A stretch of 64,000 nucleotides of DNA from Paenibacillus sp. FSL R7-0337 (GCF_037969875.1 NZ_CP150218.1:5580001-5644000), one strand, 5' to 3'; counted from the first letter of the stretch, positions 7,743 to 16,547 are shown. Translations and numbers: made by a program. The notes: generated by a model from the letters alone, not told the origin.

Positions 7743-8726
7743 ATGATGGAAGTGCGTCCGATATTGCTGGGTGTATGCTCGGCGTTGTTTTTTGCGGTGA
7801 CGTTTGTGCTGAACCGGAGGATGGAGCTTGCGGGAGGAAGCTGGGCCTGGAGCGCCTCGCTGCGGTACTTGTTCACGCTCCCGCTGCTGCTGGTTATTGT
7901 AGCCGGGAGAGGGAGGCTGAAGCCGCTGCTGGCTGCGATGAGAGAACGGCCGGGGTCTTGGCTGCTGTGGGGCACTGTCGGGTTCGGCCTGTTCTACGCG
8001 CCCATCTGCTTCGCCGCTGCCTATGCACCGGGCTGGCTGAGCGCGGGAACATGGCAGATCACGATTATCTCCGGTTCGCTGCTGGCTCCGTTCTTCGGAG
8101 AATGGGTCAGCGGACCGGGAGGACAAGTATACATAAGAGGTAAAATCCCGCTGCGCGGGCTGCTGCTCTCCCTGATTATTCTCGCCGGAGTAGCGCTGCT
8201 GCAAGTGGAGCAGGCGCGGCAGCTTGCCCCATCCCAGGTCCTGCTGGGCATTGTCCCGGTACTTATCGCTTCCTTCGCTTATCCGCTTGGAAACCGTAAG
8301 ATGATGGAGCTGTGCGGCGGCCAGCTGGATGTATTCCAGCGGATTCTCGGCATGACGCTTGCCAGCCTGCCCTTCTGGCTGGCTGTCGCTCTGTATGGTA
8401 TGGCAGATACAGGCCTGCCCTCCTCCTCGCAGGTAGGACAATCAGTCATTGTTGCACTCAGTTCGGGAATTGTGGCTACGGTGCTATTTTTCCGGGCTAC
8501 CGATCTGGTCCGGGATAACATGAGCAGTCTGGCAGCCGTGGAAGCGACCCAGTCACTGGAGGTGCTGTTCGCCTTGCTGGGGGAGATGCTCCTGCTGGCC
8601 TCGCCGCTGCCTTCCCTCCTGTCATGGGCGGGGATTGCGGTCATTATTGGCGGAATGGTGCTTCATAGCTTGTTCTCCCGGCATCCGGGGAAGCGTACGG
8701 CGGTTCAAGCGGTCTCGACGGACTAA
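7743..8726 (+). CDS. EamA/DMT-type multidrug resistance efflux transporter
   Basis: 327 residues with about ten hydrophobic helices, the drug/metabolite transporter layout, in two five-helix halves. The opening (GVCSALFFAVTFVLNRRME) and the central WQITIISGSLLAPFFGE match the 'multidrug resistance efflux transporter' branch (EmrE-like, PF13536) common in Bacillota. Substrate cannot be read from sequence. Start is ATG 7743, with a second ATG at 7746; only a weak AAAAGAG site lies upstream. Single-gene unit under the promoter at 7688. Confidence 0.8.
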   Translation: MMEVRPILLGVCSALFFAVTFVLNRRMELAGGSWAWSASLRYLFTLPLLLVIVAGRGRLKPLLAAMRERPGSWLLWGTVGFGLFYAPICFAAAYAPGWLSAGTWQITIISGSLLAPFFGEWVSGPGGQVYIRGKIPLRGLLLSLIILAGVALLQVEQARQLAPSQVLLGIVPVLIASFAYPLGNRKMMELCGGQLDVFQRILGMTLASLPFWLAVALYGMADTGLPSSSQVGQSVIVALSSGIVATVLFFRATDLVRDNMSSLAAVEATQSLEVLFALLGEMLLLASPLPSLLSWAGIAVIIGGMVLHSLFSRHPGKRTAVQAVSTD

Positions 8727-8735
8727 CAGCGGCTG

Positions 8736-8764
8736 TTGCGGTGCAAGTAGCATACCGATATAAT
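8736..8764 (+). promoter_or_regulatory. Sigma-A-type promoter of the tsaE operon
   Basis: TTGCGG at 8736-8741, a 17-base spacer, and a consensus TATAAT at 8759-8764, about 50 bases before the tsaE start. Confidence 0.7.
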
Positions 8765-8815
8765 TAAGGATATTATTAACCGTTAAGGGACTTTAAAAAG
8801 GTGGTAGTTGCAGCT

Positions 8816-9307
8816 TTGGACAATAATACACAAACGGTGTTTACATACCGTTCATTCAGCCTTCAGGATACGGAGGCACTTGCCGCCGCCATCGCTGCCG
8901 CATCATCGGCGGGGATGGTTATCGGACTTGACGGGGATCTAGGTGCGGGCAAAACGGCGTTCTCGCAGTGCTATGCGCGCCATTTGGGTGTGGAAGGTAT
9001 TGTGAATAGTCCTACTTTTACCATTATCAAAGAGTATGAAGGACGTCTGCCGCTGTATCATATGGATGTATACCGGATATCGCTGCAGGAAGCGGACGAG
9101 CTGGGGCTGGAAGAGTATTTCTATGGCCATGGTGTGAGTCTGGTGGAGTGGAGCCGAATTATCGCCGATCTGATGCCGCCGCGGCATCTCCATATAGAGC
9201 TGAAGACCGCCGGCCCGGATGAACGGGAGATAACGGTGACCGGAATCGGAGAGTCTTACGGCGAAGTGTGCCGGATGCTGATCCAGAAGTGGGGTAAAGA
9301 AACATGA
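8816..9307 (+). CDS. tsaE: tRNA t6A biosynthesis ATPase TsaE
   Basis: About 163 residues. TsaE is the P-loop ATPase that works with TsaB and TsaD to form N6-threonylcarbamoyladenosine at A37 of ANN-decoding tRNAs. Walker A is GDLGAGKT (residues 40-47), followed by SPTFTIIKEY and LVEWS, both family signatures. I take the TTG at 8816 as start because AAGGTGG lies about 11 bases upstream; a GTG at 8801 would place the ribosome site inside the gene. First gene of a four-gene operon in which each later gene overlaps the previous stop. Corresponds to ydiB of B. subtilis. Confidence 0.93.
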   Translation: MDNNTQTVFTYRSFSLQDTEALAAAIAAASSAGMVIGLDGDLGAGKTAFSQCYARHLGVEGIVNSPTFTIIKEYEGRLPLYHMDVYRISLQEADELGLEEYFYGHGVSLVEWSRIIADLMPPRHLHIELKTAGPDEREITVTGIGESYGEVCRMLIQKWGKET

Positions 9308-10101
9308 CGAACTCGAATAATGAGCCGCGTAAGCGGTTTTTGGCGCTGGATACATCAACGGCAGTTCTGGGAGTAGCCGTGACTGGCGGCGGGGAGCTGC
9401 TGCATGAGATTAATGCTTCCGGGGAGCGGAATCATTCGGTTCATCTGCTGCCTATTATTGAGCAGGCGCTTCAGGCGTCTGCGACTACGGCCGATACAAT
9501 CGGCGGAATCTCGGTCGGGATCGGCCCTGGCTCCTATACCGGAACACGGATTGCTGTGACCGCAGCGAAGACGCTGGCCTGGGCTTGGAACGTTCCGGTT
9601 ACTGGCGTATCCAGTCTGCATGCGCTGGCCTGGGGCGGATACCATGCGGCTTCTAGGCTTGGCACGTCAGGAACAGACTGGATCATTCCGCTGATCGATG
9701 CCCGGCGGGGACAAGCGTACACCGCTGTATTCGCGGCGGGTGGGGACAAGCCGCCCCGGCGGCTGGCACCGGATGCTATCCGGCTGATGGCCGACTGGGT
9801 GCAGGAGCTGGCGGTGCGGCTGAAGGAAGCCGCAGCTGAGGGCAAGCTGCCGGACACATTGTGGTTCGTAGGCGAGACGGCGCTGCACGGAAGTGCGGAT
9901 ATACTGGCTCCGCTGATGGAAGCCACGAATGCCCGGGCGCTGCCTTATGAGCTGGAAGGACGCTGGACCGGATTCCTGGCGGAAGCGGGCCTTTATGAGG
10001 AGAGCGGAGATCTGCATACGCTGATTCCCAACTATACGCAGCTGTCGGAGGCGGAGGCGAATCTGCGCCGCAGCAGCGAAGGGAGCCTGAATACACGATG
10101 A
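9304..10101 (+). CDS. tsaB: tRNA t6A biosynthesis protein TsaB
   Basis: 265 residues, slightly longer than the usual ~230. TsaB is the catalytically inactive ASKHA-fold paralogue of TsaD and dimerises with it to form the t6A complex. N-terminal FLALDTSTAVLGVAV and SVGIGPGSYTGTRI are characteristic. The HxxxH metal site of TsaD is absent, as expected. The start overlaps the tsaE stop (ATGA), and the stop overlaps rimI the same way. Corresponds to ydiC of B. subtilis. Confidence 0.94.
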   Translation: MTNSNNEPRKRFLALDTSTAVLGVAVTGGGELLHEINASGERNHSVHLLPIIEQALQASATTADTIGGISVGIGPGSYTGTRIAVTAAKTLAWAWNVPVTGVSSLHALAWGGYHAASRLGTSGTDWIIPLIDARRGQAYTAVFAAGGDKPPRRLAPDAIRLMADWVQELAVRLKEAAAEGKLPDTLWFVGETALHGSADILAPLMEATNARALPYELEGRWTGFLAEAGLYEESGDLHTLIPNYTQLSEAEANLRRSSEGSLNTR

Positions 10102-10622
10102 TCGAACCGGAACGTAGACCGGCTCAGGGGGCTGAGCTTGTTTTTCGCCTGATGCGGCTGGAGGATGTCCCTGAGATACTAGTGATTGAGCGGGAGGCCT
10201 TTACCATGCCTTGGACGGAGGAAGCCTTCCGCAACGAGCTGACCCACAATCATTTTGCTAAATATATGGTAATGGAGCTGGCAGGGCATATTATCGGCTA
10301 CGCGGGAATGTGGGCGATTGTCGATGAGGCGCATGTCACTAATATTGCACTGCTGGAGGCCTACCGGGGGCGTAAATGGGGCGAGCGGCTGCTGGACGAG
10401 CTGATGAGAACGGCAGCTTATCTCGGCATGCAGTCGATCACGCTTGAAGTACGGGTCTCCAATGAGGTGGCCCAGAATTTATACCGCAAAAAAGGCTTCA
10501 AGCCTGCGGGTACCCGCAAGGGCTATTATTCGGACAACCGCGAGGATGCGCTCATCATGTGGGCCGATCTGCCGGAGTACGGGGAGCAAGCTGTAACGGA
10601 AGGAAGCGTGGACTTGAAATGA
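10098..10622 (+). CDS. rimI: Ribosomal protein bS18 alanine N-acetyltransferase RimI
   Basis: 174 residues of GNAT fold. The family acetylates the N-terminal alanine of ribosomal protein S18 using acetyl-CoA. Seen: FRLMRLEDVPEILVIEREAF at the start, acetyl-CoA-binding loop YRGRKWGERLL, and LEVRVSNEVAQNLYRKKGF with the closing DALIM strand. Sits between tsaB and tsaD, its conserved place in Bacilli (ydiD). ATGA overlap with tsaB; the stop overlaps the tsaD ATG. Confidence 0.93.
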   Translation: MIEPERRPAQGAELVFRLMRLEDVPEILVIEREAFTMPWTEEAFRNELTHNHFAKYMVMELAGHIIGYAGMWAIVDEAHVTNIALLEAYRGRKWGERLLDELMRTAAYLGMQSITLEVRVSNEVAQNLYRKKGFKPAGTRKGYYSDNREDALIMWADLPEYGEQAVTEGSVDLK

Positions 10623-11668
10623 AGACAGACACGGGCGTAAGGGAGCCTGTATTGATTCTGGCGATTGAAACCAGCTGTGACGAGACCTCTGTAGCTGTAG
10701 TGAAGGATGGCTGTGAGGTGTTGTCCAATATTATTTCCAGCCAGATTGAGACCCACCGGGCATTCGGAGGTGTGGTGCCTGAAGTGGCCTCCCGCAAGCA
10801 TGTCGAAGTGATTACGCTGGTCATTGAAGAAGCCTTAAGCGTAGCAGGCGTAGGTCCGCAGGAGCTGACAGCAGTGGCGGTAACGCAGGGTCCGGGGCTG
10901 GTGGGGGCGCTGCTGGTGGGAGTCGTGGCTGCCAAAAGCCTGGCGCTGGCCTGGGGCAAGCCGCTCATCGGCACGCATCATATTGCCGGTCATATCTATG
11001 CCAACCGGCTGGTCAAGGAATTGAAGTATCCTAACATGACGCTGGTGGTGTCAGGGGGACATACGGAGCTGGTGCATATGGAGCGGGAAGGAAGCTTCCG
11101 GATCATCGGGCGCACCCGTGACGATGCCGTCGGCGAAGCGTACGACAAAGTAGCGCGGGCCCTGGGCTTCCCATATCCGGGAGGGCCGCATGTGGACAAG
11201 CTTGCGCATGAAGCGGAAGAAGCCTTCACTCTGCCGCGTGTGTGGCTGGAGCCGGGCTCGTACGACTTCAGCTTCAGCGGCCTGAAGTCTGCGGTGCTGA
11301 ATGCGGTGAATCAGAGCAAGATGAAGGGGCTTGTGCCGGATGTCGCGGCTATTGCGCGCGGCTTCCAGGAATCTGTTGTTGAAGTGCTGGTCGAGAAGGC
11401 GATCCGTGCTGTCCGGGAATACCACGCGGAGCAGCTTCTGCTCTGCGGAGGGGTAGCGGCGAATAAGGGGCTGCGCGAAGCACTGACCCGGCGCTGCGGG
11501 GCAGAAGGGATTGAGCTGATTATTCCTCCACCCGTGTATTGTACGGATAATGCGGCGATGATTGGTGCCGCTGCTTATGTGAAATGGAGACATGAAGGCG
11601 GGATTCCGCTGGATATGGTAGCCGATCCCGGCTATTCGCTGGAGAAATGGTCGGTATCTGCCTATTGA
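10619..11668 (+). CDS. tsaD: tRNA t6A transferase TsaD
   Basis: 349 residues from the ATG at 10619, which overlaps the rimI stop; the frame is open 20 codons further up, inside rimI. TsaD transfers the threonylcarbamoyl group from TC-AMP to A37 of tRNA. Signatures: ILAIETSCDETSVAVV, the metal-binding HHIAGH (His121 and His125), VSGGHTEL, FSGLKSAV and the ASKHA closing motif CTDNAAMIG. Historically annotated gcp (O-sialoglycoprotease), which is now considered wrong. Last gene of the operon. The promoter for the T-box/leuA unit overlaps its stop codon. Confidence 0.97.
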   Translation: MKTDTGVREPVLILAIETSCDETSVAVVKDGCEVLSNIISSQIETHRAFGGVVPEVASRKHVEVITLVIEEALSVAGVGPQELTAVAVTQGPGLVGALLVGVVAAKSLALAWGKPLIGTHHIAGHIYANRLVKELKYPNMTLVVSGGHTELVHMEREGSFRIIGRTRDDAVGEAYDKVARALGFPYPGGPHVDKLAHEAEEAFTLPRVWLEPGSYDFSFSGLKSAVLNAVNQSKMKGLVPDVAAIARGFQESVVEVLVEKAIRAVREYHAEQLLLCGGVAANKGLREALTRRCGAEGIELIIPPPVYCTDNAAMIGAAAYVKWRHEGGIPLDMVADPGYSLEKWSVSAY

Positions 11669-11694
11669 CTTTTGCAGAAGCCGCCGGGTATAAT
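11665..11694 (+). promoter_or_regulatory. Sigma-A-type promoter of the T-box/leuA unit
   Basis: TTGACT at 11665-11670, an 18-base spacer, and consensus TATAAT at 11689-11694. The -35 box overlaps the tsaD stop codon. Transcription would begin just before the first T-box stem I. Confidence 0.8.
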
Positions 11695-11729
11695 CAGTTC
11701 AATTCAATTACTTTATATTTGAACAAACG

Positions 11730-12086
11730 CAATGATCGGAAGCAGTAAGGTCACTCCGGGATAAGAGAGCTGCGGGAAGGTGCGACGCAGTCGATGGAGA
11801 CCTGAACTCGTCCGGGAGCGGAGCGGTGGAAGCAGGGAGCTCTTTGAACAGGAGCACTGGCCGGTACAGGATATAATCCGGCGACCTTAGGTACATCGTT
11901 ACGGTTAACCTCCGTGAGAGGGTGGTCAGTCAGGGCTTGGCGGAGTGGAAACATTCCGGAACCCTTGCAGACATGGAGTGGGTATCGCAGAACAGCTGGA
12001 AGGTTAGCGGGTTCGGATATCAACAAGAGTGGTACCGCGACAGTGAACAGCCTGTCGTCTCTTGAATGAGACGGCAGGCTTTTTTG
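11730..12086 (+). promoter_or_regulatory. T-box leader 1, leucine specifier
   Basis: Stem I starts near GATCGGAAGCAG and includes AGAGAGCTGCGGG and the distal GGTGCGACGCAG segment. The specifier strand has GAA-CTC-G, so the codon is CTC (11807-11809), read by tRNA-Leu. The conserved T-box AAGAGTGGTACCGCG lies at 12025-12039. A strong terminator at 12049-12085 competes with the antiterminator. Uncharged tRNA-Leu would allow read-through. The first of two complete leaders in series before leuA. Confidence 0.92.
12049..12085 (+). terminator. Regulated terminator of T-box leader 1
   Basis: 13-bp stem AGCCTGTCGTCTC (12049-12061) / GAGACGGCAGGCT (12068-12080) with one G-U pair, followed by six T residues. 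Confidence 0.9.
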
Positions 12087-12114
12087 TGTGCATTTTTGAG
12101 AAGTTTATAGGAAT

Positions 12115-12425
12115 GACACGCGAGGATCGGGAGCAGTAGACGGCTAAGGTGAGCAGAGAGCTGCGGGGAGGTGCGACGCAGACACCAGAGGCCGGCGAAT
12201 CTCGCCCGTGAGCGGAGCGGCGGAAAGAGCTACAGGTACGCTGCTACGGATGTCCCCGTTACCGGACTATTCAGACTTTAGAACTTCCGTTATCGGGGCT
12301 AAAGAGATCTGATACTAAGCTGGACGCAGCCAGGACTTCTGTACATCAGGAAGCCTATGCGTCAAAAAGAGTGGTACCGCGGAGGGCTGACCCCCCGTCT
12401 CTTTATAAGAGACGGGGGGTCTTTG
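12115..12425 (+). promoter_or_regulatory. T-box leader 2, leucine specifier
   Basis: A second full leader: GATCGGGAGCAG start, CAGAGAGCTGCGGGG and GGTGCGACGCAG as in leader 1, and T-box AAGAGTGGTACCGCG near 12367-12381. Aligning the specifier region with leader 1 (CTC followed by GYCCGKGAGCGG) puts the codon at CTC 12201-12203, again leucine; an ATC reading one base earlier would need a shifted loop. It has its own terminator and no promoter that I can see between the leaders. leuA transcription therefore probably has to pass two leucine-sensing checkpoints in series. Confidence 0.9.
12390..12424 (+). terminator. Regulated terminator of T-box leader 2
   Basis: Perfect 12-bp stem ACCCCCCGTCTC (12390-12401) / GAGACGGGGGGT (12409-12420) followed by CTTTGTGCTTTT. 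Confidence 0.88.
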
Positions 12426-12480
12426 TGCTTTTTAGGAGGCAGCCTTCCATTAGATAAACCTAATTTGAGGAGGAATTACG

Positions 12481-14043
12481 ATGATCATTCCGGTAAAGAA
12501 ACGAATTCAGATTTTTGACACGACGCTACGCGATGGCGAGCAGGCCCCGGGAGCCAGTCTTACTCCTGAGCAAAAGATTATTCTGGCCGGCAAGCTGGCG
12601 GACCTGGGAGTGGATGTCATGGAGCCGGGGTTCCCTGTATCCAGTCCGGGGGATTTCGCTGCAGTGGAGACGATCTCCCGCAAGATTCAGGGCGTAGAGA
12701 TCTGCGGCTTCGCACGTGCCGTCAAGGGGGATATCGATGCTGCTGTACGGGCCACCCGGGATGCCGCGCGGCGGCGGATTCATCTGTTCATCTCCTCCTC
12801 CGACATTCACCTGCGCCATCAGCTGCGCATGAGCCGCCCTGAGGTTGTAGCGGTTGCAAGAGAGATGACGGCTTATGCCCGCCAGTTCTGCGATGTGGTA
12901 GAATTCACTGCAATGGACGCTGCGCGGACGGGCATCGACGATCTGATCGAGATGGTCGAGGCGGTGATTGAAGAGGGCGCTTCGATTATCAATCTGCCGG
13001 ACACAGTGGGTTATGCGCTGCCGCAGGAATACGGAGAGATGTTCCGGCGTGTGCGGCTTGGGGCCAGGGGCGGAGACAAGGTTATCTACAGTGCCCATTG
13101 CCACAACGATCTGGGCCTCGCCGTAGCGAACAGTCTGGCGGCTATTGAAGGCGGCGCCACACAGATTGAGGTCACAGTCAACGGTGTGGGCGAGCGGACC
13201 GGCAACTGTGCGCTGGAGGAGCTGGTCATGGCGCTGGAGACACGCGGAGACTCTATCGGCGCCGAGACTGGAATCGTGCTGGATAAGCTGTATGACACCT
13301 CGCGGATGATCAGCGGGGCGATGCACTTCCCGATTGCCTTCAACAAGCCGGTGGTCGGGCGCAATGCCTTCCAGCATGAATCCGGCATCCATCAGGACGG
13401 TCTGCTGAAGGACCGCAGCACCTACGAGATTATGGACCCGGAGCGGCTGGGCATCCCGCGCAGCATGATTATCCTCGGCAAGCATTCCGGCAGGCATGCG
13501 CTGAAGGACCGTGCTGCGAAGTACGGCATTGCCCTGGATTCGGCGGAGCTGGACGCGCTCTACGAATCCTTCAAGGAGACGGCTGACCGCCAGAAAGCCG
13601 TCAGCGACGATGAGCTGCTGCGGATGGTCAGCAGCACTACGGGACAGCAGGCGCAGGTCTATGCGCTCGGCGAGGTCCAGGTCCTGGCCGGCAGCGCGCC
13701 GCGCCGCGTGGCTGCAGTGACAGTGCGCCATCTGCAGAGCGGCGCAGAGACGACCCAGACCAGCACCGGAGACGGTCCGCTGGAAGCGATCATTGCCGCT
13801 ATAGGGCAAGGGATTGCTGAGGATATCCGCTTCGACGGGCTGGAGCTGCATTCCCTCGGCAGCGGCGGGAATGCCCAGGCCGAGGCCGCCGTAATGGTGG
13901 AGTGGAAGGACACCAAGTTCCGGGGCACGGCCATCCATCATGATATCGTGATGGCTGCAGGCATTGCTTATATCGCCGCCTGTAATGCGGCGCTGCTGTC
14001 GGAATCGGAGGTGCCCTCTCCGGGCTCAGCGGTGAATAGCTAG
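12481..14043 (+). CDS. leuA: 2-isopropylmalate synthase
   Basis: 520 residues, standard length for the bacterial enzyme. Condenses acetyl-CoA with 2-oxoisovalerate in the first committed step of leucine synthesis. The TIM-barrel domain opens with DTTLRDGEQAPG (Asp18 region) and carries the metal ligands HCHND (His206, His208) and FQHESGIHQDG. The C-terminal ~150 residues form the LeuA regulatory (dimerisation/leucine-binding) domain, so feedback inhibition is expected. Homocitrate or citramalate synthase are less likely because the leaders carry leucine codons. An ideal GAGGAGG site precedes the ATG. It is a single gene here, with other leu genes not adjacent; regulation is by the two T-box leaders. 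Confidence 0.95.
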   Translation: MIIPVKKRIQIFDTTLRDGEQAPGASLTPEQKIILAGKLADLGVDVMEPGFPVSSPGDFAAVETISRKIQGVEICGFARAVKGDIDAAVRATRDAARRRIHLFISSSDIHLRHQLRMSRPEVVAVAREMTAYARQFCDVVEFTAMDAARTGIDDLIEMVEAVIEEGASIINLPDTVGYALPQEYGEMFRRVRLGARGGDKVIYSAHCHNDLGLAVANSLAAIEGGATQIEVTVNGVGERTGNCALEELVMALETRGDSIGAETGIVLDKLYDTSRMISGAMHFPIAFNKPVVGRNAFQHESGIHQDGLLKDRSTYEIMDPERLGIPRSMIILGKHSGRHALKDRAAKYGIALDSAELDALYESFKETADRQKAVSDDELLRMVSSTTGQQAQVYALGEVQVLAGSAPRRVAAVTVRHLQSGAETTQTSTGDGPLEAIIAAIGQGIAEDIRFDGLELHSLGSGGNAQAEAAVMVEWKDTKFRGTAIHHDIVMAAGIAYIAACNAALLSESEVPSPGSAVNS

Positions 14044-14106
14044 AAGCTGGAGACCAAAGAACAGAGCGAGGTGGCCTCGCAGGTTCAACGCTTTTTCAAG
14101 AACCGG

Positions 14107-14146
14107 ATGCCTCTGCCATGTCATCGACATCGGCAGGGGCATTTTT
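14107..14146 (+). terminator. Terminator after leuA
   Basis: Stem TGCCTCTGCC/GGCAGGGGCA with inner ATGTC/GACAT, then five T residues (14142-14146). Confidence 0.88.
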
Positions 14147-14279
14147 GCTGTCAGGGGCTAGCAGGACGGCGTACGGCCAAATGTATACAGAGAACCGAAC
14201 AAAATTTGCTGGCGGCAAGTGGGCATACAAAATCGCCTAAACCTAACATGATTTTTGCCCCGTGCGGCATTTGTCAAGC

Positions 14280-14538
14280 TGTGGACAACGTTATCCACAT
14301 ATTCCGCACGAGTTGTGTAAAAACCGTGTAAAATCAGCAATAACGCCTTTTTTACGAGCAGCATAAACAGGAGGTTATGCTCTGAAACAGAATTGTGAGA
14401 ATTGTGGATAATGTGGATAATTCGGTGGATAAAAAGTCCTTGACAAGCAAAGTAGCCATTTTACGCATGAAAAAAGCCCCGAAGGGCTAATTTTAGGCGA
14501 TAGTTATGCACGGAAACTGTGGATGGGGCTGTGGATAA
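14280..14538. promoter_or_regulatory. DnaA-box cluster
   Basis: Four exact TTATCCACA 9-mers: 14291-14299 on plus, and 14403-14411, 14412-14420 and 14530-14538 on minus (TGTGGATAA). Near matches lie at 14280-14288 (TGTGGACAA), 14424-14432 (GGTGGATAA) and 14504-14512 (TTATGCACG). Two exact boxes abut head to tail. There is no dnaA, dnaN or AT-rich unwinding array nearby, so it is more likely a DnaA-binding cluster outside the origin than oriC. As I recall, B. subtilis has a DnaA-box cluster in the corresponding gcp(tsaD)-ydiF interval. Confidence 0.8.
14470..14488 (-). terminator. Terminator of the minus-strand ydiF gene
   Basis: Read on the minus strand: AGCCC, TTCG loop, GGGCT, then a run of T (plus strand 14470-14475 is all A). 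It lies about 100 bases past the ydiF stop, within the DnaA-box cluster. Confidence 0.75.
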
Positions 14539-14591
14539 CCAGATTTGAACAAATTGGAAACTGTTAAAATTTTTTTTGAACCGGCTTTACA

Positions 14592-16547
14592 TTATTCCTC
14601 AGCCAGTTTCTCCCATTCGCTAAATAAATCTCCCAGCTTGCGTTTTTTGTCCTTCAGCTCACTTTCGTGCTCCTGAAGCGCCATATAATCCTGATACACC
14701 TCAGGTTTAGTCATTTCATGCTCAATCTCCGAGATGGATTCCTCCAGCTTCGCGATATTCTCCTCCAGTTCAGAGATACGGCGCTGGCGGTTCCGCTCCT
14801 CGCGTTTGGCCTGTTTCTCCGCTTCATAGGAGAGGGAACTACCCTTTTCCGCCGCTATCGCTTCGTTGTCGGCACTGCGGGAGGACTTGGCTGCGGCCAG
14901 CTCGGCTTCCTCTTCGGCAATCGCTTTGAGCTCGAGCTTTTTCTCAATATAGTCGTCATAATTGCCCAAATACTGATCAATTCCGTCCGGGTGTAGCTCA
15001 AGTACCCGTTCAGCCATCTTGTTGAGGAAATAACGGTCATGGGAAATGAACAGCAATGTGCCTTCAAAATCGATCAGGGCGGATTCGAGCACCTCGCGGC
15101 TGACGAGATCCAGATGGTTGGTAGGCTCATCGAGAATCAGCATATTGGCTCCGCGCAGCATCAGCTTGGATAGGGCCACCCGGGCCTTCTCGCCGCCGCT
15201 CAGCGCAGCTACCTTCTTAAGTACATCCTCTCCGCTGAACAGGAAGTTGCCGAGAATCGTACGGATTCTGGCCTCCTCCAGCATCGGATATTCACTCCAC
15301 AGCTCCTCAAGCACAGTATTGCGCGGATTCAGCCGGGTCTGCTCCTGATCATAGTAGGCGATCTTCACCTTGGTTCCCCAGTTCACGGTTCCGCGGGAAG
15401 GCTCGCGGGTGCCGGTCATACATTGCAGCAGTGTGGACTTCCCGATCCCATTGGGCCCGATCAGCGCCGCTGTCTCGCCGCGCCGCAGCTCGAAGGAGGC
15501 ATTGCGGAAGAGCGGTGCAGCCTCCGGACTGAAGGAGACAGCGACCTCCCGGACTTGGAGCACCTCCTTGCCGGACATGAAATCAGGCTCGAAGGAGAAG
15601 CTGGCCTTCTTCAGGTCGCCCAGCGGCTTGTCGATGCGCTCCATCTTGTCGAGCGCCTTGCGGCGGCTCTGTGCCCGCTTGGTGGTGGAGGCCCGGACAA
15701 TGTTGCGCTGCACGAAATCCTCCATCCGCGAAATTTCATCCTGTTGCTTCTCATACTGCTTCATACGGATCTCGTATTCCGCAGCCTTCAGCTCCATATA
15801 CCGGCTGTAGTTGCCAGTGTATCTGCGCGATTGGTGCCGCTCAATCTCCACGATGGTCGTCACCAGGCGGTCAAGGAAATACCGGTCATGGGAGACGACC
15901 AGGATGCCGCCGGCGTAGCCGCGCAGATAATCCTCCAGCCAGGTGAGCGTCTCGATGTCCAGATGGTTAGTGGGCTCATCAAGCATGAGCAGATCGGGCG
16001 CTTGAAGCAGGATGCGGGCCAGTGCCAGACGTGTCTTCTGGCCTCCGCTTAAGGTGGAGATTGGAGTATCCGGTGCGAACTCTCCGAAGCCCATCCCGTG
16101 CAGCACGCTGCGGATACGCGTATTGATCTCATAGCCGCCGTGATCCTTGAACCAGTCGGAGCGTCTGGCATAACGCTCCAGCAGATCCTCATAACGCTTC
16201 GGATCTTCGGCAAGTGCCGGATCAGCGATATCCGTCTCAAGCTGCCGCAGCTCGGCTTCCGCCTCCAGCAGCGGCGCAAATACCGCGAGCATCTCTTCCT
16301 GTATGGTGTTATCCGACTGCAGGCCGCTGTTCTGGGCCAGGTAGCCAATCGTAGTCTCTTTAGACTTATGAATTTGTCCGCTGTCATAAGACATCTCACC
16401 CGCAAGGATCTGTAGAAAGGTCGATTTGCCTGCTCCGTTGACGCCAACCAGCCCGACTCTCTCCCTCTCATTCACCATGAGGCTAATGCCGTCCAGTACG
16501 CTTTGTATACCGTATGATTTCGTTATTCCTGTCGCTTGAAGAAGCAT
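14592..16547 (-). CDS. ydiF: ABC-F family ATPase, YdiF type
   Basis: About 651 residues with two ABC domains in one chain and no membrane part, the ABC-F layout; such proteins bind the ribosome and act in translation rather than transport. Walker A motifs GVNGAGKST (35-43) and GPNGIGKST; signatures LSGGQKTR and LSGGEKAR; Walker B LLMLDEPTNHLD and LILDEPTNHLD. The linker between domains contains a long charged helix (KQYEKQQDEISRMEDF), and the last ~60 residues form a coiled coil (EENIAKLEESISEIEHE). The frame is open another 40 codons upstream, but GGCGGAGG just before the ATG at 16547 decides the start. Gene position beside tsaD and moaC matches B. subtilis ydiF. Confidence 0.92.
   Translation of the reverse strand: MLLQATGITKSYGIQSVLDGISLMVNERERVGLVGVNGAGKSTFLQILAGEMSYDSGQIHKSKETTIGYLAQNSGLQSDNTIQEEMLAVFAPLLEAEAELRQLETDIADPALAEDPKRYEDLLERYARRSDWFKDHGGYEINTRIRSVLHGMGFGEFAPDTPISTLSGGQKTRLALARILLQAPDLLMLDEPTNHLDIETLTWLEDYLRGYAGGILVVSHDRYFLDRLVTTIVEIERHQSRRYTGNYSRYMELKAAEYEIRMKQYEKQQDEISRMEDFVQRNIVRASTTKRAQSRRKALDKMERIDKPLGDLKKASFSFEPDFMSGKEVLQVREVAVSFSPEAAPLFRNASFELRRGETAALIGPNGIGKSTLLQCMTGTREPSRGTVNWGTKVKIAYYDQEQTRLNPRNTVLEELWSEYPMLEEARIRTILGNFLFSGEDVLKKVAALSGGEKARVALSKLMLRGANMLILDEPTNHLDLVSREVLESALIDFEGTLLFISHDRYFLNKMAERVLELHPDGIDQYLGNYDDYIEKKLELKAIAEEEAELAAAKSSRSADNEAIAAEKGSSLSYEAEKQAKREERNRQRRISELEENIAKLEESISEIEHEMTKPEVYQDYMALQEHESELKDKKRKLGDLFSEWEKLAEE

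Noticed and set aside
12526..13941. Minus-strand open frame of about 470 codons opposite leuA
   Set aside because: Antisense by-product of GC-rich codon use; the plus strand encodes an unambiguous LeuA.
14280..14538. Possible replication origin (oriC)
   Set aside because: No dnaA, dnaN or AT-rich unwinding region; flanking genes match the tsaD-ydiF context, where a non-origin DnaA cluster is expected.
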